From NCBI GenBank assembly GCA_902762615.1, contig CACWOX010000017.1, positions 1 to 46,692 on the forward strand: DNA of 46,692 nucleotides, written 5' to 3'. Numbering within the stretch: position 1 is the first letter of the stretch; each line of letters opens with the position of its first letter. A program made the position numbers and the translations under genes. This DNA is from an uncultured Ruminococcus sp. GTDB taxonomy: Bacteria; Bacillota; Clostridia; Oscillospirales; Acutalibacteraceae. Below are positions 1-8,591 of this stretch, piece after piece. The notes below the pieces were generated by a model that was not told where the DNA came from, did no database searches, and worked only from the letters and a program-made list of their open reading frames with translations.

Positions 1-505
1 ACTCAAAATCTCGCTTAAAGCCAGCGGCATGGGGCTTCAATACCAGTGGTACTTCCGCAAGGTCGGACAGACTGAATTCAGCGTATGGAAGAATCACACA
101 AGCGACTCCGAAACCTGCATGCCAAACGCCACTTGGGACGGCATTGAGCTTTACTGCACCGTCATAGACAAAACAGGCGCTTCTGTCCAGTCCGACACGG
201 TGACTGTCACAATGAAACAGGCGCTTGCCATCACTCGGCAGCCTGTCAATCAGACAATTGTCCTCGGCGACTCACTCAAAATCTCTCTCAAAGCCAGCGG
301 CATGGGGCTTCAATACCAGTGGTACTTCCGCAAGGTTGGACAGACTGAATTCAGCGTATGGAAGAATCACACAAGCGACTCCGAAGTCTGCACGCCAAAC
401 GCCACTTGGGACGGCATTCAGCTTTACTGCATCGTCACCGACAAAACAGGCGCTTCTTTGCAATCCGACACAGTGATTGTCACCATCCACTTGGGACGGC
501 ATTGA
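1..505 (+). CDS. Ig-like repeat surface protein, 3' part, frame-truncated
   Basis: The reading frame is open from the left window edge, so the true start lies outside. It holds about two copies of a 91-residue unit (273 bp; the same codon recurs at 29 and 302) with the signature YQWYFRK...W.NHTSDSE...WDGI.LYC.V.DKTGAS. The same fold signature occurs five times in the secreted CAP protein at 6560-8443, so this is probably the C-terminal part of an exported protein with bacterial Ig-like domains. The frame ends early in HLGRH at 503-505. That stop falls inside what would be the middle of a third repeat, and the repeat continues in another frame to 584. The last residues are therefore probably aberrant. 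Function beyond a structural or binding surface module is unknown. Confidence 0.75.
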   Translation, partial: LKISLKASGMGLQYQWYFRKVGQTEFSVWKNHTSDSETCMPNATWDGIELYCTVIDKTGASVQSDTVTVTMKQALAITRQPVNQTIVLGDSLKISLKASGMGLQYQWYFRKVGQTEFSVWKNHTSDSEVCTPNATWDGIQLYCIVTDKTGASLQSDTVIVTIHLGRH

Positions 506-584
506 GCTTTACTGCACCGTCACCGACAAAAACGGCGCTTCTGTCCAGTCGGAAATCGTGACAATAAAGGTCAATCAAAACTAA
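489..584 (+). pseudogene. Out-of-frame remnant of the third Ig-like repeat
   Basis: Read in the frame starting at 489, this stretch encodes TWDGIELYCTVTDKNGASVQ and continues to a natural stop at 582-584. It matches the C-terminal third of the repeats before it. Equivalent codons lie at 131, 404 and 489: the first spacing is 273 bp, the second 85 bp. About 188 bp were therefore lost, which is not a multiple of three, and the upstream frame now reads into TGA at 503. The probable cause is recombination between repeats or an assembly collapse of near-identical repeats. Confidence 0.7.
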
Positions 585-647
585 GTATTTTATGGTCAAA
601 AACTCGTACAGATGAATAACTGAATAATTGAATAATTGACGGCGGCA

Positions 648-689
648 AAAAAGCCGTGTCCGAAAATGTCAATCCGGGCACGGCTTTTT
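648..689. terminator. Bidirectional intrinsic terminator
   Basis: An inverted repeat (AAAAAGCCGTGTCCG at 648-662, CGGGCACGGCTTTTT at 675-689) carries A and T runs on its flanks, so it can end transcription from both sides. It sits between the Ig-repeat gene (+) and the converging WalJ-like gene (-). Confidence 0.8.
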
Positions 690-750
690 ATCATATGTAT
701 TTTTTTATGTTTTTACCTGTTTTGCTTTTTTGCTTTTTTGTTTTTTTTGC

Positions 751-1536
751 TTAGAGCACCATGGATTTAAGTCCATTTATACCCGCAACGGCAAGAAGGT
801 AATCCGCGCCCTCGCGAATGCCGGACTTGCCAAGCTCCTGCACCGCGCTCTGCCGTGCGAGAATGGGCATGTTGTTTTCAGCGCTGAGATGCCCCAGCAC
901 AAAACGTGTAGTTCCCGTGTGGGCAAGCGCAGGCAGCTCCGCCGAACAAGCCTCATTGCTGAGATGTCCCTTGTCGGAGGCAATGCGCTTTTTGAGCGGA
1001 TAGGGATATCCTCCCGCATAGAGCATCGACACGTCGTGATTCGATTCCAGATAAACCAGATCGCTGCCCTCAATCGCGGCGTGAATTGCAGGGGTAATCA
1101 CTCCGGTGTCGGTGGCAATGGAAATGCTCCGTCCGTCGCCGCATTCCACCCGAAAGCCGCAGCTTTCGGCAGCGTCGTGAGACGTGGCAAAACAGCTCAC
1201 GCCCATATCGCCCATATCGACTTTTCCCTTGGGCATCAGCCGGAGATCGACATTCCGCGCATGTCCGTTCTCCTCAAGAAACGCAGCCGTCCCCTCGGTA
1301 GCATAAACCGGCACCTTCAGCGAGGACGCCAGCACCCGCACACCTGCTATGTGATCTATGTGCTCATGCGTTACGAATATTCCGACAATGTCGCAGGGAT
1401 CAATGCATTCCTCCGCCAGACGTTCCCTAATCTTTTTTGCTGTACGACCGGCGTCTATCAGTATGTACTTTCCTGCGCAGCCAACGGCGACGCAATTGCC
1501 GCTGCTGCCGCTGTATAATGAACAAAATCTCGCCAA
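751..1536 (-). CDS. WalJ/YycJ-like metallo-beta-lactamase-fold hydrolase
   Basis: A 261-residue cytoplasmic MBL-fold protein. The N-terminus FCSLYSGSSGNC and the metal motif THEHIDH (about residues 56-62) are typical of the YycJ/WalJ family, which is often linked to the WalRK cell-wall system and to DNA-repair phenotypes; its substrate is not firmly known. The start is taken as TTG at 1536, preceded by AAAGGGAG at 7 nt and giving the family-typical MARFCSLYSG. A GTG 45 nt upstream would add 15 residues and lies in a hairpin (AACCGCC at 1567-1573 with GGCGGTT at 1599-1605). The gene lies 131 bp downstream of murA on the same strand and probably shares its transcript. No walR or walK is in the window, so the link to that system is by family only. 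Confidence 0.85.
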   Translation of the reverse strand: MARFCSLYSGSSGNCVAVGCAGKYILIDAGRTAKKIRERLAEECIDPCDIVGIFVTHEHIDHIAGVRVLASSLKVPVYATEGTAAFLEENGHARNVDLRLMPKGKVDMGDMGVSCFATSHDAAESCGFRVECGDGRSISIATDTGVITPAIHAAIEGSDLVYLESNHDVSMLYAGGYPYPLKKRIASDKGHLSNEACSAELPALAHTGTTRFVLGHLSAENNMPILARQSAVQELGKSGIREGADYLLAVAGINGLKSMVL

Positions 1537-1667
1537 ATGTATGCTCCCTTTCACGGACACAATGATAACCGCCGCCGACACTTTTGCAAATCATCGGAGG
1601 CGGTTGTATTTTTTAGTGTGGAGTTTAAGATGTGAATTTATGAGATAAGCTCCCAGAATGCTTTCCA

Positions 1668-2951
1668 CTAATTCTTGTCGTAGAAATCGTCGGGCACCGT
1701 TTTGCGGTCGATCACCGCGCCAACACCGACCAACTTGTCAATCAGCTGCTCATAGCCTCGCTCGATGTGGTAGATCTCGCGGATGCAGGTCTCGCCTTCG
1801 GCTATCAGCGCCGCTATCACCATTGCCGCACCGCCTCTGAGGTCGGTTGCCTTGACGTGATTGCCGATCAGCTTATCCACACCGGTGAATTTTGCCACTC
1901 TGCCCTGCACCTCTGCATTGACGCCCAGCTTTTTTAATTCCTCGACATATTGGAAGCGGTTTTCCCAAACGCCCTCTGTGATGGAACTGACGCCTTTGGC
2001 GATTGCCATAGCCGCCGCCATCTGGGGCTGCATATCGGTGGGAAATCCGGGATGCGGCATTGTGGTCACATTGCAGGCTTTCAGCGGCCCCGAACGGGTA
2101 ATGCGCATGGAATCATCGTACTCGTATATCTCCACGCCCATTTCCATGAGCTTTTTGGAAATGCTCTCCATGTGCTTAGGCGTGACGTTCTTGATGGTTA
2201 TGTCTCCGCCTGTAGCGGCAGCCGCAATCATGTATGTGCCGGCTTCTATCTGGTCGGGAATGATGGAATATGTCGCGCCGTGCATTTTGCTCACGCCGCG
2301 GATCTTGATCACGTCGGTGCCGGCGCCTCTCACGTCGGCGCCCATGGAATTGAGGAAGTTGGCGAGATCGACGATGTGCGGCTCTTTGGCGGCGTGCTCG
2401 ATGACGGTAAGACCCTTCGCCCTTACCGCGGCAAGCATGATGTTGATGGTAGCGCCTACCGACACCACGTCCAGCGGCACACATGCGCCTTTAAGCCCGT
2501 CTTTGGCGGTCAGCGAGATAATGCCGTCGCGCAGACCGGTCTTGGCGCCCAGAGCCTCGAAGCCTTTGAGGTGCTGGTCGATGGGCCGCACTCCGAAGTA
2601 GCAGCCGCCCGGCATTGGCACTCTTGCGTGTCCGAATCTGCCCAAAAGAGCGCCGAGCATGTAGTAGGATGCACGCATGTTCTTTGCAAGCTCCTGACTC
2701 ACCTGCGCACAGCTGAGCTCTCTCGAATCTATCTCAATGACAGAACTGCTTATTTTTTCGACCTTTGCTCCAAGCTGAACAAGGATCTTCGATATAACTT
2801 CCACGTCGCTTATCGTGGGGAGGTTTTCTATTCTGCATATGTCACCCGACAGTATGGCGGCGGGAATAATGGCAACTGCGGCATTCTTTGCGCCGCCGAC
2901 AGTGATGGAGCCTTCCAGCTTTTTACCGCCCTGAACAACAAAAATATCCAA
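1668..2951 (-). CDS. murA: UDP-N-acetylglucosamine 1-carboxyvinyltransferase (MurA)
   Basis: Catalyses the first committed step of peptidoglycan synthesis: transfer of enolpyruvate from phosphoenolpyruvate to UDP-GlcNAc, in the cytoplasm. The 427 residues match the usual length. K22-N23 (GGAKNAA) and catalytic Cys117 in PGGCYFGVRP are present, as is the GFPTDMQPQ loop with its Asp. The Cys form is the fosfomycin-targeted one. The start is TTG at 2951, with GGAGG 7 nt before it; no ATG fits. A TGC-TATAAT extended -10 lies at 2986-2994. The WalJ-like gene follows on the same strand. Firmicutes often carry two MurA paralogues (MurA/MurAB), and the sequence alone does not say which this is. Confidence 0.95.
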   Translation of the reverse strand: MDIFVVQGGKKLEGSITVGGAKNAAVAIIPAAILSGDICRIENLPTISDVEVISKILVQLGAKVEKISSSVIEIDSRELSCAQVSQELAKNMRASYYMLGALLGRFGHARVPMPGGCYFGVRPIDQHLKGFEALGAKTGLRDGIISLTAKDGLKGACVPLDVVSVGATINIMLAAVRAKGLTVIEHAAKEPHIVDLANFLNSMGADVRGAGTDVIKIRGVSKMHGATYSIIPDQIEAGTYMIAAAATGGDITIKNVTPKHMESISKKLMEMGVEIYEYDDSMRITRSGPLKACNVTTMPHPGFPTDMQPQMAAAMAIAKGVSSITEGVWENRFQYVEELKKLGVNAEVQGRVAKFTGVDKLIGNHVKATDLRGGAAMVIAALIAEGETCIREIYHIERGYEQLIDKLVGVGAVIDRKTVPDDFYDKN

Positions 2952-2985
2952 GGATATACCTCCAATTCAAAATCAGAACACTGTA

Positions 2986-2994
2986 ATTATAGCA
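2986..2994 (-). promoter_or_regulatory. Extended -10 promoter of murA
   Basis: On the minus strand TGC precedes TATAAT, about 35 bp upstream of the TTG start. No convincing -35 is seen; the position is a poly-T tract. The 346-bp gap 2952-3297 also holds the divergent promoter at 3153-3181 and is otherwise AT-rich with no gene. Confidence 0.6.
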
Positions 2995-3152
2995 CGACTT
3001 TCAAAAAAAAAAAAGCGCTATTTTTCATATCTTCTCTTGCTTTGTTTATTTTTACATTTTATTCACATTGTATTTAACGTATATTTTCACTCGTGCAAAA
3101 ATTTCTCGTAATATTTGTTAAAAATAATTAAAAAAATTATTCATTTTTTTAC

Positions 3153-3181
3153 TGGAAATTCATATCACTTATTGCTATAAT
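3153..3181 (+). promoter_or_regulatory. Promoter of the Thr-rich SH3 protein gene
   Basis: TATAAT at 3176-3181 is preceded by TGC (extended -10). A weak -35 (TGGAAA, 3153-3158) sits 17 nt upstream. Predicted transcription start is near 3188, leaving a leader of about 110 nt before the TTG start at 3298. Confidence 0.55.
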
Positions 3182-3297
3182 TAATATGTATATTTAAACG
3201 CTAAAATTCGTTGAGGATATTATGAAACCGGCATAAATCATTTTTTGTGCCAATATTTTCACCGTATTCCCGGCTTTTCCGGAAAGGAGTCTTGAGC

Positions 3298-4986
3298 TTG
3301 AATATATCATCACATTGCTCCATCATTAAAAAGATCACAGCGTTACTCATTTCCATATGTCTTGCCGCATCATTTGTGCCGTCGGCAAGTGCGGCAGCCG
3401 ATACGGGTGATTTGCAGACAGTAGACTCTGCGGAATTCATTGTGCCGATAGATGATTCCACTTCGCAGACCACGCAGTCTACCACTCAGGCGACCGAATC
3501 CGCCACGCAGTCAACTGAGTCCACCGCAAAGGCAACGGAAGCTACTACACAGGCGACCGAGTCCACCACACAGGTAACGGAAGCCACCACACAGGCAACC
3601 CAGTCCTACACAAAGCCAGCCTCGGGCAATTCCAGCAATGGATTTGAGAATGTGGAGACTGACGGCGGCGTTCTGTTTGTAGGTACGGCTCGCACGCCAA
3701 AGGCGGACGGAGGCATCTCCACTGTCAAGTTCGTCTACAGCAGCAGCCTTAACCTCAACGACAAATCGCTTGCCCTTATCAATAAGGAGCTTGCCGCCTG
3801 CGGAGTGACCATTCCCGATGGAATGATTTATGTCAGCACAAGCGATATCGTCTCCGACAGCCAGCTCATGACCGCCACCAGCGAAAACCGCGCTGTGTTT
3901 GCCGTGGGCAGTCCTTCCGCACCGACCGTGCTGAATCCTTATCCGGCATACGGCAGCGTTGAGGAATCCTTTGAGAGACTATTCCGCGGATATATTTTCA
4001 GCATAACCGGCTACACCTCCCTCCGCCCCGTACTCGACGGACGCGAAGAGGTCACCCTCTCCGAAGACGGTCAGACCGCTTCCACTTCCATCGTTATGTC
4101 GGAGGACTATGTGGAAAAGGTGATCAACGGCAAAAAGATCAAGATTCTCATGATCAACTCCGAGCTGAAATATTACTTCCGCGCCCCCAAGCTCACATTT
4201 GAAAAGGACGAGGATTACAGCGTATCCGATTCCGATATAGAATATCACTATCCCACACGCTCCACCACCGATCCCAGTGACACGCTGACCACGGCTGCCA
4301 CTGAGAGCACAAGGATAACCACAGAGCCGCTCTTTGACGACGACGCCACGGGAGCCACCACCGAACCCACCGAGGCAGGCAGCGACACCACTGCTTCCAC
4401 CGAGGCGACCGAACCCACCAATGACAATCAGTCCACCACTTCAACCCAGGGAACCGACCCGTTCTGGGAAGACGACACTACGCTGGCGACACGTGCCACG
4501 ACTGCTTCGACCGACGACGGACAATCCACCACCACCCAGAGCACACGCTCCAACGCCACCAACATCAATCCAAACAGGCTGATTCCCTACGCGCAGCCGA
4601 TAGAACCGCTGCCCACCCAGACAACCACCGAAACCGATCCCACTCAGACCATTCCCACTCTGTCTACAACGACTACAACAGAATCGACAACCGAGCCGAC
4701 TTCCCGCGTAACCCTGCCCACCAGTACCCAGCCCACGAGGCAGGATCCCGTGATTGACCCCTTCAATCAGACGGAGCAGCACGCTGTTGGTGAGGCTTAT
4801 GTAAATACACGCCGTCTGCCGCTCAATATCCGCACAGGTCCGGGTCTCAATTACATGGTCATCAAGGTACTGCCCAAGGGGACACACCTTACAGTACTTG
4901 ATACCTCCAATCCCGACTGGTATATGGTAAGGCTCCAGAATCGCTCGGTCGGTTATGCCTACAGCTACTATATCAAGTTCCTGTAA
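3298..4986 (+). CDS. Secreted Thr-rich protein with C-terminal bacterial SH3 domain
   Basis: A 562-residue exported protein. The TTG start at 3298 has GGAAAGGAG 8 nt upstream and gives a clean signal peptide (MNISS...KKITALLISICLAASF...ASA). Next come a Thr/Ser/Gln linker built on ATQATEST-type repeats, a globular region of about 180 residues that I do not recognise (starts near GGVLFVGTAR, rich in beta-type sequence), a second long Thr/Pro/Asp linker, and a C-terminal SH3-type domain (VNTRRLPLNIRTGPGLNYMV...VGYAYSYYIKFL) of the SH3_3 kind, which commonly binds peptidoglycan. The likely role is a wall-bound surface or sensor protein. It is transcribed alone and closed by a terminator. Confidence 0.8.
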   Translation: MNISSHCSIIKKITALLISICLAASFVPSASAAADTGDLQTVDSAEFIVPIDDSTSQTTQSTTQATESATQSTESTAKATEATTQATESTTQVTEATTQATQSYTKPASGNSSNGFENVETDGGVLFVGTARTPKADGGISTVKFVYSSSLNLNDKSLALINKELAACGVTIPDGMIYVSTSDIVSDSQLMTATSENRAVFAVGSPSAPTVLNPYPAYGSVEESFERLFRGYIFSITGYTSLRPVLDGREEVTLSEDGQTASTSIVMSEDYVEKVINGKKIKILMINSELKYYFRAPKLTFEKDEDYSVSDSDIEYHYPTRSTTDPSDTLTTAATESTRITTEPLFDDDATGATTEPTEAGSDTTASTEATEPTNDNQSTTSTQGTDPFWEDDTTLATRATTASTDDGQSTTTQSTRSNATNINPNRLIPYAQPIEPLPTQTTTETDPTQTIPTLSTTTTTESTTEPTSRVTLPTSTQPTRQDPVIDPFNQTEQHAVGEAYVNTRRLPLNIRTGPGLNYMVIKVLPKGTHLTVLDTSNPDWYMVRLQNRSVGYAYSYYIKFL

Positions 4987-5007
4987 TATAAATATCTTAT
5001 CACCCAA

Positions 5008-5064
5008 ATCGCCCCTCAGTATGATGTAAAACAAACAACCAAACTGAGAGGCGATATTTTTTAT
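5008..5064 (+). terminator. Intrinsic terminator
   Basis: ATCGCCCCTCAGT (5008-5020) pairs with ACTGAGAGGCGAT (5043-5055) with one mismatch, followed by a T-rich run. It ends the SH3 gene. Confidence 0.7.
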
Positions 5065-5080
5065 TTCATAATTGTATCAA

Positions 5081-5452
5081 TTAAATAGCATCTTCGTCGC
5101 ACGCAGCTTCCGAACCGCACACAGGGCAGTACTTCTGATTGTCGATCATCAGACATGTCGTCCATGTATAGCCGCATTTTTCGCAGACATGTGTCCTGTT
5201 GACAGGCATCGGTCCGTAAATGCACTGCATGATCTGCTGATACGGCTCAAACGCACCTTCGCCTGCCTTCGTGCCGCACTTTCTGCAATACCTGTCGCCC
5301 TCGGCTAAAGGAGCATGGCAATTGCCGCAGCGAGTGCGGTCGGGCGTGACCCAGCGGTCGTTCTTTCCGCCGCAATGAGGACATTTTTCGTCTTTAAAAT
5401 GAATCTCCGCTCCGCAGCGCTGACATCTGCCCTTAGGATTGCTTTCCGTCAT
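5081..5452 (-). CDS. Zinc-ribbon protein co-translated with the radical SAM gene
   Basis: A 123-residue protein with three pairs of zinc-ribbon halves: CQRC, CPHC, CGNC, CRKC and, after about 40 residues, CEKC and CPVC. It has no signal peptide or membrane segment and is probably a small cytoplasmic zinc-binding protein of unknown role. The start is ATG at 5452 with AAAGGAGA 7 nt upstream. That ATG overlaps the stop of the radical SAM gene (ATGA, 4 bp), so the two are translationally coupled and probably work together. The paired CxxC knuckles are ordinary zinc ribbons and do not look like a RiPP precursor. It is the last gene of the operon beginning with the CAP/Ig protein. Confidence 0.75.
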   Translation of the reverse strand: MTESNPKGRCQRCGAEIHFKDEKCPHCGGKNDRWVTPDRTRCGNCHAPLAEGDRYCRKCGTKAGEGAFEPYQQIMQCIYGPMPVNRTHVCEKCGYTWTTCLMIDNQKYCPVCGSEAACDEDAI

Positions 5453-6552
5453 TGTAATCTCTCCTTTTGCATTGCCGACATTATGCAAAACATCGGCTCG
5501 TTTTTATCAAAATCCCACGTGTGCGTGGAATCGCCTGCACAAAATTCTCTCTCGGCACAGCAACGGCATTTTTCGCAAAGCTGCGTGCGGTCGCTGCGGA
5601 ATTGCCTGAATCCGTCCCGCCAGATATCCGAAAACCTGTCGTGCGCTATATTGCCCTGAATCAGCTCCGGACGGCGTTCTATATCCAGGCAGGAATAAAT
5701 ATCCCCGTTGCAGAGAATGCTCCCCACATAGATGCCCGATCCGCAGATAAAATAATTGTCCCTAAGCTCATGCTCGTATTCATAAGACAGATAATGCGAG
5801 CAGCCGAAGCACACGTCCATCGGCGTGTCTTGTGAATACCGCTTCTCCCTGATAAAATCCAGCAATCCGAGCATTTGCCCGTCTGAAAGCAGCAGATCGC
5901 CGTTGAGCAGCGCCCTGCCGATAGGCTCTATGCTGATGACACGCCACGATTCCACCTTTAGCTCACACATCAATTCATATAGCCGCTCCAGCTCGTGATA
6001 ATTCTTCCGGTGAATCACAGAGGTTATCTGCACATCAATGTCAGCCGCATGCAAATGCTCTACCGCACGCAGCACCTTTTTAAAGCTGCCCTTCACCTGC
6101 CGCAGGCTGTCGTGCGTCTCTTCCAGTCCGTCAAGGCTGAGAGTGACCGAACCAAGCCCAAGCGAAGCCATTCTTTCGGCTGCCTTTGCGTCGATAAGGG
6201 TTCCGTTGGTGGTTATTCCCCACGGAAAACCGAGATGATGTATGCCTTCTGCAATGGCAAAGAAATCCCTGTGCATCATCGGCTCGCCGCCGGTCAGACA
6301 GATCATCACGCTTCGCGGCTCAAAATCCTCCGCAACGGTGCCGAGCGTGCGCAAAAGCAGTTCGGTGTCGATGTACCTGCCGTTCACGCCGCAGCTGCTG
6401 CCGCAGTGCATACAGGCAAGGTTGCAGCAGTCTGTCAGCTCCGCAAAGAGATAGGTCAGCCTCGGATGCGAGCGCAGCTCATCTCTGTATTCTGCAAGCC
6501 AATGCATATCGCGGGATTTTATTTCCTTCTTCCGGTCAGTCAAAAGCCTCAC
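5449..6552 (-). CDS. Radical SAM/SPASM-domain enzyme
   Basis: A 367-residue radical SAM protein. The S-adenosylmethionine-binding 4Fe-4S motif is C43-x3-C47-x2-C50 (CNLACMHC), followed by the GGEP motif (LTGGEPMM) and the TTNGT strand. From about residue 250 the C-terminus is cysteine-rich (CFGCSHY, CGSG, CNGDIYSCLDIE, CEKCRCC, CAGD, FC), the pattern of a SPASM domain that holds auxiliary Fe-S clusters in peptide- or protein-modifying enzymes (anSME, RiPP maturases). Substrate unknown. The gene begins 7 nt after the CAP/Ig gene and overlaps the zinc-ribbon gene by 4 bp. The GTG start at 6552 is used, but a TTG at 6543 or ATG at 6507 is also possible because the ribosome site is poor. Confidence 0.85.
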   Translation of the reverse strand: MRLLTDRKKEIKSRDMHWLAEYRDELRSHPRLTYLFAELTDCCNLACMHCGSSCGVNGRYIDTELLLRTLGTVAEDFEPRSVMICLTGGEPMMHRDFFAIAEGIHHLGFPWGITTNGTLIDAKAAERMASLGLGSVTLSLDGLEETHDSLRQVKGSFKKVLRAVEHLHAADIDVQITSVIHRKNYHELERLYELMCELKVESWRVISIEPIGRALLNGDLLLSDGQMLGLLDFIREKRYSQDTPMDVCFGCSHYLSYEYEHELRDNYFICGSGIYVGSILCNGDIYSCLDIERRPELIQGNIAHDRFSDIWRDGFRQFRSDRTQLCEKCRCCAEREFCAGDSTHTWDFDKNEPMFCIMSAMQKERLQ

Positions 6553-6559
6553 CGCCTTT

Positions 6560-8443
6560 TCAGTCGGTCAGAATATAAACGGTTGCACAGCCGGAGGAAG
6601 CCGTGTCGCCGTACTTATCGGTAAAGAGACAGAATACCTGCATGCCGTCCCACGACGCATTGGCACTCGCCGATGTGGTCTGGGTGGTGTGTCCGTTCCA
6701 CAAGCTCCAGCCGGATGCCCCTGCCTTTTTGTAATACCACTGACAGGTCAGCCCTTCGCCTGATGCGGAGGCGGAGAATGTGACCTTTTCGCCGGCTTTT
6801 ACAGCCGTGTTGGATGGCCCGCTCTTTAATGAAATACCCGACGAAAATACTATCCTGGCAGGCTGTGAATAAACGCTTCTGCCCGCAAAATCGGTAACCC
6901 TACAGCGCACCTGCATTCCGTTCCAGCTGTCGTTGGCGATTTCGGTAACGGTGAGCTGCGTGTGCTTGCTCCACACCGACCAGTCCGATGCCCCTGCCTT
7001 CTTGTAATACCACTGGTATTTCAGCCCTTCCCCCTTGGCTATCACGGTAAAGCTCACCGATCTGCCCGCATGGGTATAAGCATTGTCCGGACTGCGCACG
7101 ATGCTGACCTTGGGTACGAGCGTCACTGTTGAGCTGTCGGAATTGACAAATGCGCCTGTGCTGTCGGTCACGCGGCAATAGACCTTCATTCCGTCCCATG
7201 TGTCATTGGCAGTTACCGAAATCGACGACACGGTATGCTTTTGCCAAAGCGACCAATTGGAAGCGCCGGACTTTTTGTAATACCACTGATAGCTCAGTCC
7301 GCTGCCGGCTGCCTTGACTTCAAAATTCACCGAAAGTCCGGAAGCTGTTCTGACATTCTTTGGCTGAGCCGTGATGAATACTGTCGGTTTAAGCGTTACG
7401 GTCGCCGCGTCAGAATCGGTCCAAATGCCCTTTGAATCGGTGACGCGGCAGCGCACCTGCATTCCGTTCCAGCTGTCGTTGGCGGTGCCGGAGGTGGAGG
7501 CAGATGTATGCGTATTCCAGATGCTCCAGCCGGATGCGCCTGCCTTTTTGAAATACCACTGGTATTTCAGACCGCTGCCCTGCGCCGCAATTTCAAAATT
7601 TGCCACGGCGCCGGGGGCAATCGTCACATTTTTAGGCTGCGCTGTGATGACGGGAGCCTCGACGATGGTCACCACGGCGGCATTTGACGTAAGCACCATG
7701 CCCTTTCGGTCGGTTATTTTGCAGAAAACCTGCATTCCGTCCCAGCCGGCGTTGGAATTGCCGTAGGTGACAGAGGTTGTGTGGTCATTCCAGATGCTCC
7801 AATCCGAAGCGCCCTTCTTTTTGAAATACCACTGATAGCTCAAAGAACTGCCCTGCACCTTGACCTCGAATTTGACGCTCCTGCCGACAGGCGTCTTGAC
7901 GTTTTGAGGCTGCTGAGTGATGTAGGGCGCTATTTCGCCCTCAATCGGCAGACCGCCCGTAAAAAACTGCGTCCAGTAATAGGTGCCACCGGTATAGCAC
8001 ACGCCAACGCCGACATATTCAAAGTCAGCCGAGAGAATATTGGCTCTGTGCTCATCCGAATTCATCCACGCCTTCATGACGGCTTGCGGAGTGGTCTGAC
8101 CGCACGCAATGTTCTCACCTGCGGTGTAATACGGCACATTGGCTTCATCAAGCGCCGTAAAGCACAGCGAACCGTCGGGGCGGATGTGATCGAATGTAAC
8201 GGCACATTCCTTCGCGCGGGTCAGAGCGACCCCATTGAGAGAATCGCAGAGCTTAATGGGAGCAAGACCTGCCGCCGCACGCTGACGGTTGATTTCGGAA
8301 GCCACTGTGCGTGCGTAAATTTCGAGCTGGCTGCTGCCGTAATCCGCAGCGGCAAAGACTGCCGTGCCGGAATACCCCTGCACCGCGCAAAATGACAGCG
8401 CAGCCGCCATAATCATGATCAGAGAAAGGATTTTCTTTTTCAA
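6560..8443 (-). CDS. Secreted CAP (SCP/PR-1) domain protein with five Ig-like repeats
   Basis: A 627-residue exported protein. The TTG start at 8443 follows AGGGGG at 7 nt and gives MKKKILSLIMIMAAALSF, a signal peptide. A CAP domain covers about residues 35-170 (INRQRAAAGL, HIRPDGS, AGENIACG, WMNSDEHRANIL, YWTQFF), which keeps the His/Glu cavity residues usual for this superfamily; bacterial CAP proteins are mostly of unknown activity. Five Ig-like repeats of about 91 residues follow, each with YQWYxKKxGASxWSxW..HT, WDGMQVxC and TV.L marks (the last reads CQWY). It is the first gene of a three-gene minus-strand operon with the radical SAM and zinc-ribbon genes. It is paralogous to the truncated repeat protein at the left edge. 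Confidence 0.9.
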   Translation of the reverse strand: MKKKILSLIMIMAAALSFCAVQGYSGTAVFAAADYGSSQLEIYARTVASEINRQRAAAGLAPIKLCDSLNGVALTRAKECAVTFDHIRPDGSLCFTALDEANVPYYTAGENIACGQTTPQAVMKAWMNSDEHRANILSADFEYVGVGVCYTGGTYYWTQFFTGGLPIEGEIAPYITQQPQNVKTPVGRSVKFEVKVQGSSLSYQWYFKKKGASDWSIWNDHTTSVTYGNSNAGWDGMQVFCKITDRKGMVLTSNAAVVTIVEAPVITAQPKNVTIAPGAVANFEIAAQGSGLKYQWYFKKAGASGWSIWNTHTSASTSGTANDSWNGMQVRCRVTDSKGIWTDSDAATVTLKPTVFITAQPKNVRTASGLSVNFEVKAAGSGLSYQWYYKKSGASNWSLWQKHTVSSISVTANDTWDGMKVYCRVTDSTGAFVNSDSSTVTLVPKVSIVRSPDNAYTHAGRSVSFTVIAKGEGLKYQWYYKKAGASDWSVWSKHTQLTVTEIANDSWNGMQVRCRVTDFAGRSVYSQPARIVFSSGISLKSGPSNTAVKAGEKVTFSASASGEGLTCQWYYKKAGASGWSLWNGHTTQTTSASANASWDGMQVFCLFTDKYGDTASSGCATVYILTD

Positions 8444-8478
8444 AATACGACCCCCTGACAATATTTTTTCATATCTAA

Positions 8479-8507
8479 ATCATAGCATTTTCCTGCTGTC
8501 AAGTCAA
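8479..8507 (-). promoter_or_regulatory. Promoter of the CAP/Ig - radical SAM operon
   Basis: On the minus strand: -35 TTGACT (8502-8507), 17-bp spacer ending in TGC, -10 TATGAT (8479-8484). It lies about 35 bp before the TTG start of the CAP gene, so all three genes probably depend on it. Confidence 0.7.
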
Positions 8508-8591
8508 CAAATCCAGTGCGAATTATTATGAAAAGCACACCAATCCAAACCCATGAATTGATGTGCCGATTTTCTTTGAAAATTATCCCCG

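Noticed and set aside
1567-1605. Hairpin between murA and the WalJ-like gene as a terminator
   Set aside because: The T-run follows on the plus strand, where no gene needs it; on the minus strand there is no T-run.
1950-3077. 375-codon plus-strand frame over murA
   Set aside because: Antisense shadow of a well-conserved enzyme gene, with no ribosome site or recognisable product.
5081-5452. Cys-rich small protein next to a radical SAM enzyme as a RiPP precursor
   Set aside because: The Cys residues are CxxC pairs with Gly/Lys spacing typical of zinc ribbons, and the protein lacks a leader/core layout. A partner role is still possible.
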